Under the pieces are notes generated by a model. It did not search any database, was not told the origin of the DNA, and worked only from the letters and a program-made list of their open reading frames with translations. From assembly GCA_902702965.1 (NCBI GenBank), contig CACRXP010000167.1:1068315-1132314 (forward strand): a stretch of DNA of 64,000 bases, in the 5' to 3' direction. Source of the stretch: Spirometra erinaceieuropaei (lineage: Eukaryota; Platyhelminthes; Cestoda; Diphyllobothriidea; Diphyllobothriidae). Shown here in pieces: positions 21,900 to 33,165 of the stretch (within the stretch, counting starts at the first letter, position 1; each line of letters opens with the position of its first letter). The position numbers and the translations under genes were made by a program.

Positions 21900-22700
21900 C
21901 GGCGGGAAGCCTCTGCCTTTTCCCAGATTGCGTGCAACGATGCGGAGGGTTTTTTGGTGCGCAAGCAGGCGCCGATGTGGGACCTTTCACGCACTATGAC
22001 CTAACGCACTGGGATCGGACTGGCAGGGCTTCCGACCATATTACCCTTTTGTTCTTCACGGCCCTCTCCAACTTCTTGCTTTTCTCTTTCTTCTTCATCA
22101 TCATCATCTACGGTTGCCACCGCCGCCGCCGCCACCGACGCCGTTGCCGCTGCAATGACAACGCACAAACACACACGCCAACTGACGCCCTGATTTGGCG
22201 CAGTTCAGACTGCTGTCCCGTGGTCGCGCGCCATGGGGTGCACGGATTTCGCGATGGCAATCTCGCCCTCTGCTCCACCTCCTCCTCCACAGCCCGTCTG
22301 TCTCACACACACACTCCCCCCTGGTGCCCTCTTCCAACGGCTTCGACAGTATCGCACCCGCATGAAACAGCTGCTGACGCAGTCGCAACCGCCAGTTACG
22401 TGACGTGCATTCCTCGGCGGCTTACGCGTGGATGTCGCTCCGCCCCATTACCCGATGCTTTACCTAACAGGCATTTGTACACGTTTTCACACCTTCTGCC
22501 TGCCGAGCGCTTCAGTCTATGCAGACGCGTATTCCTGTGGGCGGCACGGGTGCAGCGCGTTCGACCGGAAATGCCCGTTTTGGTTCTGTTCGGTTCGCCT
22601 GTGTCTGAATTTGGTCTCTAGAATGGGAAGTACAGGAGTAGCACAGTACTGTCGTCGGGTGCCTCGTTTAGTCGAACATGCACGCGCATGACATTGGCAA
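21900..22700 (+). other. GC-rich island with a 229-codon open frame
   Basis: Base composition rises sharply against both flanks. The plus strand is open from 21932 to 22621 (229 codons). The predicted product has one hydrophobic stretch near residues 42-60 followed by a run of Arg/His encoded by a CCG/CGC-rich tract, then low-complexity Thr/His/Pro sequence. This looks like composition-driven openness rather than a protein family. The opposite strand is also open over 22104-22388. The island may be part of a GC-rich retroelement tail, like 13000-14100, or a promoter region. No function is claimed. Confidence 0.35.
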
Positions 22701-22934
22701 AGAGAGTGTGAAATGCTAGCTCTGTCAGTGAAGCTAAGCCCACCTGCCGTAACCTAAGTGCCTCATACTATGGACCACGAGGGAGTTGCGCTGGATGAAT
22801 ACAGACGCCAGATCGGAGTTCGGCACGCGTTATTTGGGCTACACACGCATAAAAATGCTCACACTCATTGGCGCATCTAGGAACAGGCTTATATTGTGCC
22901 AGTTGACTGTGCCCAATCTGCGTATCAGGTGGTC

Positions 22935-23362
22935 AACCGGCTCGGACAGTGGACTGATACCTCTGAGGATTCCGTCCCCACGGCGCACAGAGCAAAATAT
23001 TCGTAATGAACAGTCTGACTAGTCGAAAAACTGCCAAAATGTGCCTAAATTTGTGGCTTTTAGGTCTGTCAACCGGCAGAATCACTCAGTCTTCCTCTCA
23101 GGCTGTAATGGCTCCTTCATAACATGAACTCTATGACATTCCCCTTCCGTTGGGATCCGAACCGTTTCCTTTTGTTGTTGGAAGACACCTGACCTATCGC
23201 GCGCGGGCCAACCGTGTGGGACAGGCGCACATTGGTTGTTTAAATGAGTCAGGAACTAAGTCCGATCTCGTCCCCCACCCGGTCCCCTTGACTCCGTTAT
23301 GACGTCGGCCTGAGGTGAGTGATGGCGGAAAGTCTGCGAAAGCACCGTCCCCGTGCCCATCA
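22935..23362 (+). repeat. Repeat X, left part, interrupted by FB insertion
   Basis: Blocks ACCGGCTCGGACAG, GTAATGGCTCCTTC, TTGGGATCCGAACCG and CTTGACTCCGTTATG appear in the order seen in X at 13230-14115. The segment ends exactly where the FB element begins at a TA. The X sequence appears to resume at 24854. Confidence 0.6.
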
Positions 23363-23712
23363 TACAGTGAGTGACCGATCTCATGAAATGTTGGTTGAAA
23401 ATCTGACATTCGTTTTCGGTTAGGAATACTGATTGCCTTGCAACATAATCCTATAATATTTCAGACTTGGCAAAATATCAGCTTTTTAATGCACCGCTTT
23501 TTAATCTCCTGTATAATCCGTACTCGCTACAAAATGGCTACTTAATCAGCATGCACTTTTTTTCCATTTAATTTCGATGGTTTTACAAATTCAAATATAT
23601 TTTATAGAAACCACAAACAAATATATTGCCAATGCAACCGAAGAGACGAATCTTAGGAAGTAGTCTTGAAGAAGGAGACAGTGTGTCTCGGACAAGAGCT
23701 GTATTGGCCTGA

Positions 23713-23744
23713 CGTTTCGGATTCCTACTGGAAGCCATCACCAG
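23713..23744 (-). ncRNA. Hammerhead-like core, left PLE arm
   Basis: The minus strand reads CTGGTGA, one extra base, a hairpin GGCTTC...GAATCC with one mismatch, and GAAACGTC. The core has an A-to-G change in CTGATGA that would be expected to weaken catalysis. Confidence 0.35.
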
Positions 23745-24450
23745 AGACAAAAGCAGATACGGGTGATTCATGCACAAGGGGGTTGCAGTATTTATAGGCT
23801 GCAGACGTCATACTACCGCCAACCTATGAAGGGGCCTATTATTGCAGTTGTTAATGGATTGGGAGCCAGAAAACCATAACTAAAACAGTTCCCGGTTTAC
23901 GCAGTTGTCATCTCTCGCGAGAATTTCGGCATCGTCGAATTTGAATGTGTGGTCCAATCTCATCGAATGAGTCGCAACTTGAGAGCTGGCATCATTTCCC
24001 CGCACCGCTGAAGCCGTTTATCGGATCTGGTGCGGTTGCGGACAAAACAACTACGTCGGAGAAACCGGAAGCCAGCTTTGAGCAAGAACGGCCGAACACT
24101 CAGTCCATTAACAGGTGCAGTGATATTCCCCTTCGATACTCGGTGCTGAGACTTCATATAGACGGAGTAATTAGCCACATGTCGAGCGCACAGGTGAACA
24201 CTTTTCCCAACACCGGGGTCGGTGCGTCAGATGGTCGAGCAATCATCACACCAACATCCAACGCACGCGATAGGATTGCAGCAATTAACGACGAAATTGT
24301 CGAACGTCAAACAGTCATCACACCATGTGCAACGATCCCTGACGTAGGGGGTGTGCCGTGAACACTCATAGGTATGCGGTAGCATGGCGTCTGCATCCTA
24401 TAAGTACTGCAACCCCCTTGTGCATGAATCACCCGTATCTGCTTTTGTCT

Positions 24451-24480
24451 CTGGTGATGGGCTCCAGTAGGAATCCGAAA
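24451..24480 (+). ncRNA. Hammerhead-like core, right PLE arm
   Basis: This is the inverted counterpart of the core at 23713-23744: CTGGTGA, one extra base, hairpin GGGCTC...GAATCC, then GAAA. Both arms share the CTGGTGA change, so it predates or accompanied formation of the inverted structure. Confidence 0.35.
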
Positions 24481-24853
24481 GGCCAGGCCAATAGAGTTCT
24501 TGTCCGAGAGATAGTGTCTCCTTCTTCAAGACTACTTCCTAAGACTCGTCTCTTCGGTTGCATTGGCAATATGTTTGCTTGTGGTTCCTATAAAATATAT
24601 TTGAATTTGCAAGACCATCGAAATTAAATGGGAAAAGTGCATGCTGATTAAGTAGCCATTTTGTAGCGAGTACGGATTATATAGGAAATTAAAAAGCGGT
24701 GCATTAAAAAGCTGATATTCTGCCAAGACTGAAATATTATAGGATTATGGTGCAAGGCAATCAGTATCATAACCACGTCTAAGTAATCCTTCCTAACCGA
24801 AAACGAATGTCAGATTTTCAGCCAACATTTCATGAGATCGGTCACTCACTGTA

Positions 24854-24905
24854 CTGCCAGCCACACGGCCAACGTCGCCTTTCATAACGATCAGACTGAT
24901 GTTGC
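24854..24905 (+). repeat. Repeat X, right remnant after FB insertion
   Basis: CAGCCACACGGCCAACGTCG..CATAACGATCAG lines up with the X block GTGGAGCACACGGTGGACATCATCG..AACGATGG. It continues the X copy broken at 23362. Confidence 0.45.
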
Positions 24906-26779
24906 GGCAATTTTAACCAGAATTCCATACTTCACCTATCGGAGAAGCCTCATTCGATGCCTTTTGCTCCTTCATCAAGGTAGGGGATGGTACCAACAAA
25001 TCGTCGTCATTTAAGAAGCGCACGCGACTTTTAGATCAGATGCTGCCCCAATCTCTGTTCGAACAGACTGGCTCATTCTTGGTACTGGTGGCTCCTGAGG
25101 AACTCTTGCAGCGAGCCGAATTTAGCTGGCTCATGGCTAAAGGCTCTTGCTACAAATGGGTAAAGCTTGCTTTCAATACGTTTATCATGGACGAAGTGCG
25201 CCAGTCTCTCAGTGCAAAATGGGAGCTCATCTGTATCTATTATTCTCATGCGGGTAAATTTCGCCAACTTGACTTAATGTCAGCACCTAGGCGACTGTTT
25301 CGTAAACACTGACCGAATGCAACACAGTAGACAGTCTCTCGTCCCTAGAAAACGGAACAATTCAGCTGCGACCAAAAGCAAGGGGGTCTCATAGGTCTAT
25401 CGCTGCAGGCAAGTATAGTCAAACGAGTAAAACCAGACTGAAGGGAAGGCACGAGCGGAGGGTAGGGTGGTGAGCATTTGACTGTTGCTTGGTATGAGCG
25501 AAAGACTGTTCCTGGTAATGCAAGTTTGTCCGCAGACTCACCCAGCGGACAGCCAGTGCTCGAGTACAAACGATGAATGAAGTGAACTTCATACGGGGGG
25601 GGGTGAGTCAGGTGAGCAACCCCTTCAACGCTGATGCCAAGAGCTCAGGTTGACTGATAACGACTGCATGGTATTTAGCTCTTCGTAATAACACCAAAGC
25701 CTCTCTCTTCTACACGTCATCCAACATGAAAGAACAAACCTTCCGGCTATGTGTAAGACGACCAACCACCCTCTTTGAAGTGAAAAAGAAGAATCAGGTC
25801 GTTTAAAAGCTCGTCCAATAAATCACTATCCATTTCTTGCTTTAATCAGGCTAATCCTGCTTTAACTATTTTAGGCTTGTCATATTATTTCACTCATATA
25901 GATGAGTACACAGTTTCCTGTCCTTTATTCTGTATGAGGGAATTCGTTGCAGTATTGCTGGTCTGACTATAAATGCAGAATCCCAACGCTTTAAATACTG
26001 GAACGTTTGCTCAAAACGGCGCCTGAAACACTCCAACCCGAAGCAGTGGGGTTTGAAACGTTGATGCGAGTTTGAAGCGCGGGCAGAATATGCGAGCAAA
26101 TTTGTCACATATTTCATCCTGGGCATATTCTTAACAGTCTGCGGGCCAAATTGTGGCCTCGTAGGACTGCAAATCCGGCGGAGTTCAGTCGAGCGTAACG
26201 ACACGCAGCGGCACACCGACAGAAAGGGTGGCGGTGGCGGCGGCGGCGGCGGAAAGTGAGGTACGGAAAAGAGGCCGGCCCGGGCAACCCGCGCATAGTT
26301 GAGTTTCCGACGCATATTAAGTGACAAAACTCCTCAACTATGCTTCCAAGCGGAAGATATCGTTTAGGCGCTGTTGCGGACATAAGGGATCTAGGGTACA
26401 GCCTTAAGTCGGTGCTGATGAGTTCACCTACTCATTGCGTAGTGCCGAGTTCGATCACGAATTTATTGTTAGTAAGAGTAAAACAAGTGGCCTTGCTTAT
26501 TGATGCAGTTTACCTTATATAGTCAAAATTCGTAACTATTTAAGGCTCCATTTACCGTAAGCGCATACTTGGGCTTTTCATTTAAACGTACGAACGATCT
26601 CATTCCTACTTCTAGAACATTATTTCAGCTGGTGGGTCTATTAATTGTGCCAGCTGCATTGGGTAGTGTTCGTTCGCAATTTACTCTTGTCCTGGCTCCG
26701 AGACTGCAGACTGTCGTTTAGCCTGGATGACCGGAGAAAACGTCTAGTCATCGTCCCCTTTCCTACCTGACAAATTCTA
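24906..26779. other. Unannotated stretch
   Basis: Overlapping plus and minus frames (25040-25312, 25073-25267, 25890-26327) have no recognised domain. A GGC-repeat (26230-26252) encodes a polyproline run on the minus strand inside 25890-26327, which may explain why that frame stays open. Confidence 0.4.
26230..26252. repeat. GGC trinucleotide repeat
   Basis: About seven GGC/GGT units in a row. On the minus strand they read as a proline run. Confidence 0.8.
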
Positions 26780-27000
26780 TAGGCAGCCTCCTTCAAAGTT
26801 TGTGTGTATCTTTCCCCGCCTCTTGTCTTCTTGACTATGTCTTGACACCGGACACAGGTGGAGGTGGGGATAGTGCGGTCGACGCTGTGCAAGTCTACTA
26901 TCACTATAAACTAATTCACGCGCAAGTCACCGTCCCTGCTCCACCTTGCTGTGGAGCACACGGTGGACATCATCGGAAACGATGGCCGAACTGTCGTATA
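26780..27000 (+). repeat. Repeat X, 3' portion
   Basis: The blocks TTGACACCGGACACAGG, GCAAGTCTACTATCACTATAA, CGCAAGTCACCGTCCCTGCT and CACACGGTGGACATCATCGG are close to the copy ending at 14115. The last block reads HTVDII..DGRTV in one frame. It is the best-preserved 3' end of X after the 13.2-14.1 kb copy. Confidence 0.7.
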
Positions 27001-27261
27001 TGTGTGTGCCTCTAAAAGGGGCTAAGCGGTAGCTGCGTTGGACCAACAGAGCAGCTAGACCGGAAGCCGGAAGACCTGATTAGGTGTGTACATCCATATT
27101 TTATGTCAGCATCGGTAGTGGGGTGGTACGCTCAAATGCAGGCGCACGCCGTGCCAATTGGTTTCATTTAGATTCCCTCACTTGTTTGTTGTGTGAAACA
27201 TAATCGGTGCACTTTGTGGATCAGGGAGTGATGGGAGTAGCTGATGGATTTCAGCTCAAAT

Positions 27262-27493
27262 ATTCATATCAAATTTCGGACCGTGCCTGAAAAGGCCTGT
27301 TTAAGAAAGAGTTACTCCAAGTTCGCGCATTAATTTCCTCGGAAATTAAACAAGGCAAGTTAAAACTGGAGTTCATATACCAGAAAACACACGGGGAAAG
27401 CTGGGGGACCCACTGACGAGCCGAACCCCTCGCAGCTGCGTCAGGCAGCGGCACAAGATCGGCGAAACACGCGTGTCTGGGCTTTTAGCTAAT
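27262..27493 (-). mobile_element. FB-III half element
   Basis: Read on the minus strand it matches 5379-5560: AGCTAAAAGCCCAGACACGC, GTTTCGCCGAT, GAGGGGTTCGGCTCGTCAGT, GGTATATGAACTCCAG and GAACTTGGAGT in the same order. Only one arm is present. The plus-strand end is CGTGTCTGGGCTTTTAGCT at 27475-27493. Confidence 0.75.
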
Positions 27494-27539
27494 ACCAGTG
27501 ATGTTAGTACGGTAAATTATTGCACGATGGGAGTATGCT

Positions 27540-27660
27540 TAGGTGAGGGTTTTGCCACCTACGTCCTCTTCCGCTTCCGGTCTTCTTGACTATGTTATGT
27601 CGTCGGGTCCAGGTGGGGAAGGAGGAGAGAGCGAGGCAGATCTCATGCAAGTCTTCTGTC
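27540..27660 (+). repeat. Repeat X fragment left of FB insertion
   Basis: The blocks CGGTCTTCTTGACTATG, TCGGGTCCAGGTGGGGAAGG and GCAAGTCTTCTGTC match X up to the CACTATAAAC region, where the FB copy intervenes. X resumes at 28614. Confidence 0.6.
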
Positions 27661-28613
27661 TTATGAAATGTTAAGCAAAATCCCGAAATAGTTTTCGATT
27701 AGGATTTCTTTAGTGGGGTTGTAGTAGTAAATATCTTGTGACATAATCCCGCAATATTTCAGGCAGGCCAGGATGTTCGCTTTTGAATGCACTTCTTTTC
27801 GGCCACTTTTAAAAACCTTATTTGGCAAAAAGTACTGCCCAAATAGTGCGAATTTGCACTATCGGTTTTACCGCCCATTTAAATTCAAAAATGATTTGCA
27901 GAAGACATGCAGAAAACATTATCTTTTGTACTCATTCACTAGTAAAATACGTCTTCTTTATATTGTGTACTAGAAGAAAGAGCATCCGTTGCCTCAAAAG
28001 GATTTTTAATTAGGTGATTTTCTAGGATTGCACAACAGCTATTCAAATAGCAACGAATCTGTCCGTTTAATAATGTTCTTCAGTAAACAGACAACACGGT
28101 CCACATCTACTGAAGCATTTAAGGAGCCGCAGATGATATTGCCCTAACGGCATAAAGGAATGTACGTTTTTTCTTTGCGCGGAAATTATGGAGCAGTAAA
28201 CAAGAAACCCGATATGAAAACGGCGCATCGAGTTCAAATTTATTCATTAACTGAAAAAGGCCATTGGACATCTGAAAGTTAACTTTTATTTAAGTATAAT
28301 ATTTGAAGAAAACATCGTTTGCTGCCAAACCAGTGCAAAAGGTTATATTTTTGGAGGCGTTCTATAAAATATATATTTTAACTAACCATGGCATCGAATA
28401 AAATGCGTAACATGCATGTTAGAGAAATGGTCATTTTCTACCAATCGCGGTCTTCGAAAACGGCCGAAAGGAAGTGTATTCAAAAACGAACATCCTAGAG
28501 TGTCCGAATTATTACGGGATCGCACCACAAGGTAACCAGTACTACAACCCCACTTTAGTATTCATTTCTACTCAAAAACGCATTTCAGAATTTCGGTCAA
28601 CGTCCGTGACTGA
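27661..28613. mobile_element. FB element inserted in repeat X
   Basis: The left arm begins near TTATGAAATGTTAAGC with GATTAGGATT and GATGTTCGCTTTTGAATGCACTTCTTT. The right arm has AAACGCATTTCAGAATTTCGGTCAACG. The extreme ends are eroded. The arms have diverged more than in the 19266 copy. Short frames inside (27773-27973, 28474-28866) follow arm sequence and are not considered genes. Confidence 0.65.
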
Positions 28614-28690
28614 CCTATGCGCAAGTCATCGTTCCTGCTCTCACTCTGCTTTGGAAGGCATGATGGACCTCTTTGGTCGCGAGGGTCGAT
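28614..28690 (+). repeat. Repeat X fragment right of FB insertion
   Basis: ATGCGCAAGTCATCGTTCCT and the following GCTCTCACTCTGCTTTGG continue the X order (GCGCAAGTCACCGTCCCTGCTCC, then CTGCTGTGG) from where it stopped at 27660. Confidence 0.55.
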
Positions 28691-31510
28691 CTGCAATCTG
28701 TTGGTCGTTTGGAGGGACAGTTTTTAACCACTTATTGCAAATGCACTCAGTTGCAGTCTTACTTAAAAATACGGGATACAGTTGCAACTATGGAGAACGT
28801 AGAGTTGTCGTGATGCATGCGGGAATTGGAAATTTAATTGTTGTTTTTAGAAGAGACAAAATCTAACGAAGTCCTGATAGCCGGATAACTGGTGTTTAAT
28901 CCTCTGTTTTCTCACACTTTCTAACCTTTGATTAATGCGGCTTCAAGGAATAGTTGACAAAGGTGTCACGGTAACTACTTTTGATAGTTTTCACTTCATT
29001 CTCAAAGACCAAACCGATACTATCAGCTTTTCAGGGGTGGATGCAATTTCTGACCACATGATTGTTTAATAATTTATAACTCCTCATGAAAGTGGGGAAC
29101 TTTCAGGAAAACGAAATACGATCACGTGGCTTCCGATTACGCTAGTTACCTGCCGGATACACTGTCGGTTTGCTCCACAGGACATATACACGTTGCTTAC
29201 TATAGCACCTTTTTAGTGTGACTGTTTCAATCTACTCGAAATCTGTAGTCTTACAGTTCTCTCATTTTATCCGCATTATCCACTACTCTTTCATGAAGGT
29301 TATGCCAGATATTTATGGTATTTTCGTATCTTAAAAACGTCTCACAACGGAGTTGCGCAACAACGCCTATTAGAGCAAGGTCCATCCTTCAATCCCTAAC
29401 ACCAATTCCGTAACGTGATGCTCTACTCGTGAGAAGCCTTTGTCTCTACAGTAGCCGTTACATTCTTTGAAGTCTGTCGCGTTTGATCGATCACAAAGTC
29501 AGGGATCAGAGGGATTATCCCCACTGCCCGGTGCAAAGTCCCAAGCCAAAAGACGCCTGAGCACTGATAAATAACCGCAACCTCTTAGCATTTTCCTAAA
29601 GTACTTATTTAGAATTTGCCAGATTTCCCCAACTTTGGGTAGCTGCATTCGCTACATATAAATTGACTTTGTGTAGCTGCTCGGTCTCCGGTCCGGAGAG
29701 TTTTGTTGCGGTTTGGGACGGAGGGGGAAGAGAAAGGGTTGATCAAATTACTCTGAGACTAATTAAGACAAATCCACTGGTGATGAATTAGAGAGGACAA
29801 CTGGGAACCTAACCCCGAATTAAGGTGGACTCAGCGGGACTTTACAACAAAGGCGGAAAGACAAATTAATTACTGTTTGTGAGTTTTTAACCGCGAGGAT
29901 TAAAATTTCAGAAAGACTCGGGTAGTAAAAAGTGAGGGGAGCGATTTTAAAAAGCATTGTTAGTGAGGTAGAGGAAATGTCAGGTGGGCGTGGGAGTAGG
30001 AGGAGAAATGAATTTTGTCTGGAATGCCCCAGTAAAATGCAACCTGTTATAGCTCTCACCCCGCAAATTCCTAGTTGTGGCAGCAAGCTGAAACTCAGTT
30101 GTACGAACTGGTTGAAATTCCGCCCTGCTGAAGCAGTGCAGATAAAGCACCATTGTTTTGTATTTTACTCGCACTCTCAACCAGATATTCACAATGTCTG
30201 TAGTACAAATTCTCAAAAATTGTCAAAATCGCCAGGTCCGAAGCCTACCCTGTGAATCACATGGCAGAACTCTATATTAAACAGGAAAACAGATATGACT
30301 GAATTATTTAGCCCCTAAACAGGACATGCGAATAGGAGCTGTCTGCAATACGGGTGGCTTTGAGTCAAATTCCGGCGAAATTAGGGTCTGAGTAGGGTTG
30401 GGTTTCGGACTAGGCCTAATGCTAGACTTAAAGTTGATGGTAAGGTTAGTCAGGATCAATGTTAGGATTGAGGTGGGGATCTAGTAATAACTGCAGAGTT
30501 AAAGCTTAGGGTAGAGTAAGGGTCATGATAAAGACAACGGCTTAGTTCTATACCAAGGTTATTGTTGGCGATAGCCACGGGAATATTTTACCCCTTCCGG
30601 AATCATGTGAGGTGTATCTATTCTTAATTCGTGTTAAGGGGTCAAATTAATCCGTCCGACCGAGGAATAATGCGTTTCTTTTAAACAGATGCAAAGGACA
30701 CTAACTTAAATGAAGTAAAACCTCGGCGGTAAGCGACGAACACATTGTTTTGTGCGCAAAAAAACAACTAAAAACAATTCAAAATGAAACGTGATGTCCT
30801 GAAATTTTGATCGAACATGTCTGTTTTTGCAGGACTCATGGCTAGACTTGGTATTTCAAAATTAAGCCCAGTGAAAGGTCTGTGTCCTAGGAAAAAGGGG
30901 TTTAGAGCTTCTTTTCAAACTATCTTTCTGGTTCTCTCTAATTCTCTCAGGGGATTTAAAGTTCGCTTCTGCTAACGACGCCTAACTACGCAGGTCAGAG
31001 TCGTGCCTTTTCGTCCTGCCACGGTAAAAACTGCGACCAGGGTTAAACGACAGAAATCACGACACGTGAAAGCATTTTTCTTGTAATAAGCGAACGGTAT
31101 AGGCAAGGGGAGGCTGAGGAGTCTCACGAACATCAACCAAACGTGATAGAATTGCTTGCTTAGGAGCAGTTATAATTATGGAAATGATTTGAGGCGTTTT
31201 GCAGTAGCCCGTCGCTACACCAGAAGTGTACATCAGGTTATGACTTCCGGCTTGAGCGACCAGACATGAGAACTGGGAGTAGTCACGTCACGCACATATC
31301 CGCCCCGATTACAACTGACTTGCTCCTTCCCGGACGAATGAAACTTGCGGAAGCGATGCGCAGTCAGCAGCCTGGGAAGGTATCCATTTAGTCTTTCAAA
31401 TCAAAATTTATTGCGAAAGTCAAAAAGCCTGGGGTGTTTTTAACAGTTTCCCATTAGAAAAGTCAGGACATAGCAAAAACACCACCTTTGCTCTAAGAAA
31501 TGGAACGGTA
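28691..31510. other. Unannotated stretch with one telomere-like tract
   Basis: Apart from the degenerate GTTAGG-rich tract at 30379-30545, no family is recognised. The frames 29820-30086 (minus) and 29932-30255 (plus) overlap on opposite strands without motifs. Confidence 0.4.
30379..30545 (+). repeat. Degenerate telomere-like tract
   Basis: TTAGGGTC, GTAGGGTTGGG, GGTTAGTC, GTTAGGATT, TTAGGGTAG and AGGGTCA motifs recur at short intervals. They resemble decayed TTAGGG arrays or a GTTAGG-type satellite. Confidence 0.4.
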
Positions 31511-32468
31511 CGTCGTGTAATTCTTATGTCATCCGAAATTCTGAAATACGATCTCGGTTTGCAAAGATTACCTAGCCCGAACTGTTAAACCGTTTATTGT
31601 GCCACATAATCCCCAGATATTTCAGTCGAAACAGGATTCCCGCTTTTAAATGCGTTTATTTTCGCTCGTCTGTAAAGACCACACTCAATAATAGCAACTA
31701 CTTAAGAAGCGTGCATTTTATCGTTAATTTTGGTTGTTATTTGGAGTTGAAAGTGTTCTGGGACATAAAAATATCATGGACGGTCTTTTCGGTGCTCATT
31801 CTGGAGTGAATTACGTCTCCTTCAAATGCCTTACTAAAAAGCCATTTTTGGGCCTTAAAAGACTTTTAATTTACAATTTTTTTACTCAGCTTTGCCGCTA
31901 GGACCACGTCAAGGCTTTCTAAACCGCAAACTGCATATTTTCTATCTGTAGAAAAATAAAATATTCGCCTAATTTGCCAAGGAAATGCTATATTGGAGTG
32001 CCAAACTTGGCAATGCATCTGGACTATGTCGCATGCTTAATAAGGAGCATTAATAAGCAAGCTTATATGATGCTATTCAAAAGGGGTTTTCGCGGATTTA
32101 AAATTTTCAAGTTTATAATTTTTTTAAAATCAAGAGATACCATTTGCACAAACTGTGAAAAACGCCTAATTTACCACAGAACGAGGCAACGAAAGGAAGT
32201 TTTTACGCAATTAGTCCTTGAGATATACCTGGATTTTCAGGGCATCAAAGATCGATTGAAGCAATTTATCCTCTGTAAGCACTTTTCTCTAGCGAGTGTG
32301 ATTTTGATAGGTAAAAAATTAAACCTATTCAAAAAATGCATCATGACATGATCAACAGATGCTCGGAATATGCTAGAAGGCAGTCAATATTGCAACTCAA
32401 CTTATCCATTCCAACTGAAAACCTATTCCACAATTTCGGCTTACATTCTAAGAGATTCGCACCTACTG
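31511..32468. mobile_element. FB element, degenerate
   Basis: The left arm has CGAAATTCTGAAATACGATC and ATAATCCCCAGATATTTCAG. The right arm ends TTACATTCTAAGAGATTCGCACCTACTG followed by TA, and TA also precedes the left end at 31509-31510. The frame at 31974-32351 (plus, 125 codons) spans the centre and right arm and is judged to be chance. Confidence 0.6.
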
Positions 32469-32826
32469 TATGACTGTGATAAATACCGTCCTTCAACCCC
32501 CCCTTATTCCCTTCGCCACATTCAATGAATTCAAAACGTCTTCTCGTCTGCCCTCTCAACCCGTCATCTTTCCGTGTTCTTTCACATAGGTTTTCCTCTG
32601 CATTGTGAAGAAGGAGTGTTGGAGCACTTTTATCGTTGGCTCCTTTTGCTCTTCTTACATTTTTTTAAACAATTTTTTATGCACTCATGTACTAGTCAAG
32701 CCCTCCTGCAGTGCGGGTATCATTAATTTCGAGCATGTTTTCTCATTCGTCAAGGAGCATAAATTGCAACCCGCGCTCTGCAGGCGGGTTTGCGCTGGAT
32801 TTCGGAAAGTTTACCCGTGCTTGTAA

Positions 32827-32890
32827 GCTAGTCCTAAATCTGACCCTAGACTTAACCCTAACCCAAACCTTGAATTTAACGTCAACTATG
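32827..32890 (-). repeat. Degenerate telomere-like tract (CCCTAA strand)
   Basis: GTCCTAAATC, TGACCCTAGACTTAACCCTAACC and CAAACC follow each other, a decayed CCCTAA-type array on the plus strand. Confidence 0.45.
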
Positions 32891-32984
32891 AATTCAACTT
32901 AAGCTCGGGCGTTTAGCCCAAGGACACCTCGATGGTTGGGGGTGGGGTTTTTATACTCCTGTGTTCGGCCCTTCATTTGCTTAA

Positions 32985-33165
32985 CCCACTGCACAATAAG
33001 ATGCGACAGGCGCCCCGATCATGGACGGAGTAAATTACGCAGCAAATCACAGCAGTTGCAGAGGAAATCGGAATAACCATTTATTGCTTATCGGCCGTAA
33101 TCAGTCATCGACCGAATTTAAACACTCATAATCGCAGCCGGCAAGATCTTGATTTAAATGTGTAG
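32985..33165 (+). repeat. S1 SINE-like fragment
   Basis: GAGGAAATCGGAATAACCATTTATTGCTTATCGGCCGTAATCAGTC corresponds block by block to S1 at 20431-20487. The promoter end is decayed. Confidence 0.5.

Larger units (their letters stand above)
23363..24853. mobile_element. Chimeric FB element carrying PLE terminal sequence
   Basis: The outer arms are FB subfamily A: it starts TACAGTGAGTGACCGATCTC and ends GATCGGTCACTCACTGTA, with TA on both sides. Internally each arm continues from the usual TATTTTATAGAAACCAC block into sequence that also matches PLE terminal fragments. The PLE part therefore also occurs in opposite orientation in each arm (about 23635-23785 and 24410-24560), extending the inverted repeat to about 430 bp. 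The unique centre (about 23800-24400) contains a 138-codon plus-strand frame at 23945-24361 without recognisable motifs. The size, about 1.5 kb, exceeds the usual 1 kb. It is non-autonomous. Confidence 0.8.

Noticed and set aside
22205..22275. Possible tRNA-Leu-like segment (GTGGTCGCGCGCC..GGATTTCGCGATGG)
   Set aside because: No B box and no pairing acceptor arms; at best a remote SINE trace.
25890..26327. 145-codon minus frame with a polyproline run
   Set aside because: The proline run comes from a GGC microsatellite. No domain, splice site or repeat evidence supports a gene.
31974..32351. 125-codon plus frame
   Set aside because: Lies wholly inside a degenerate FB element, in AT-rich centre and arm sequence.
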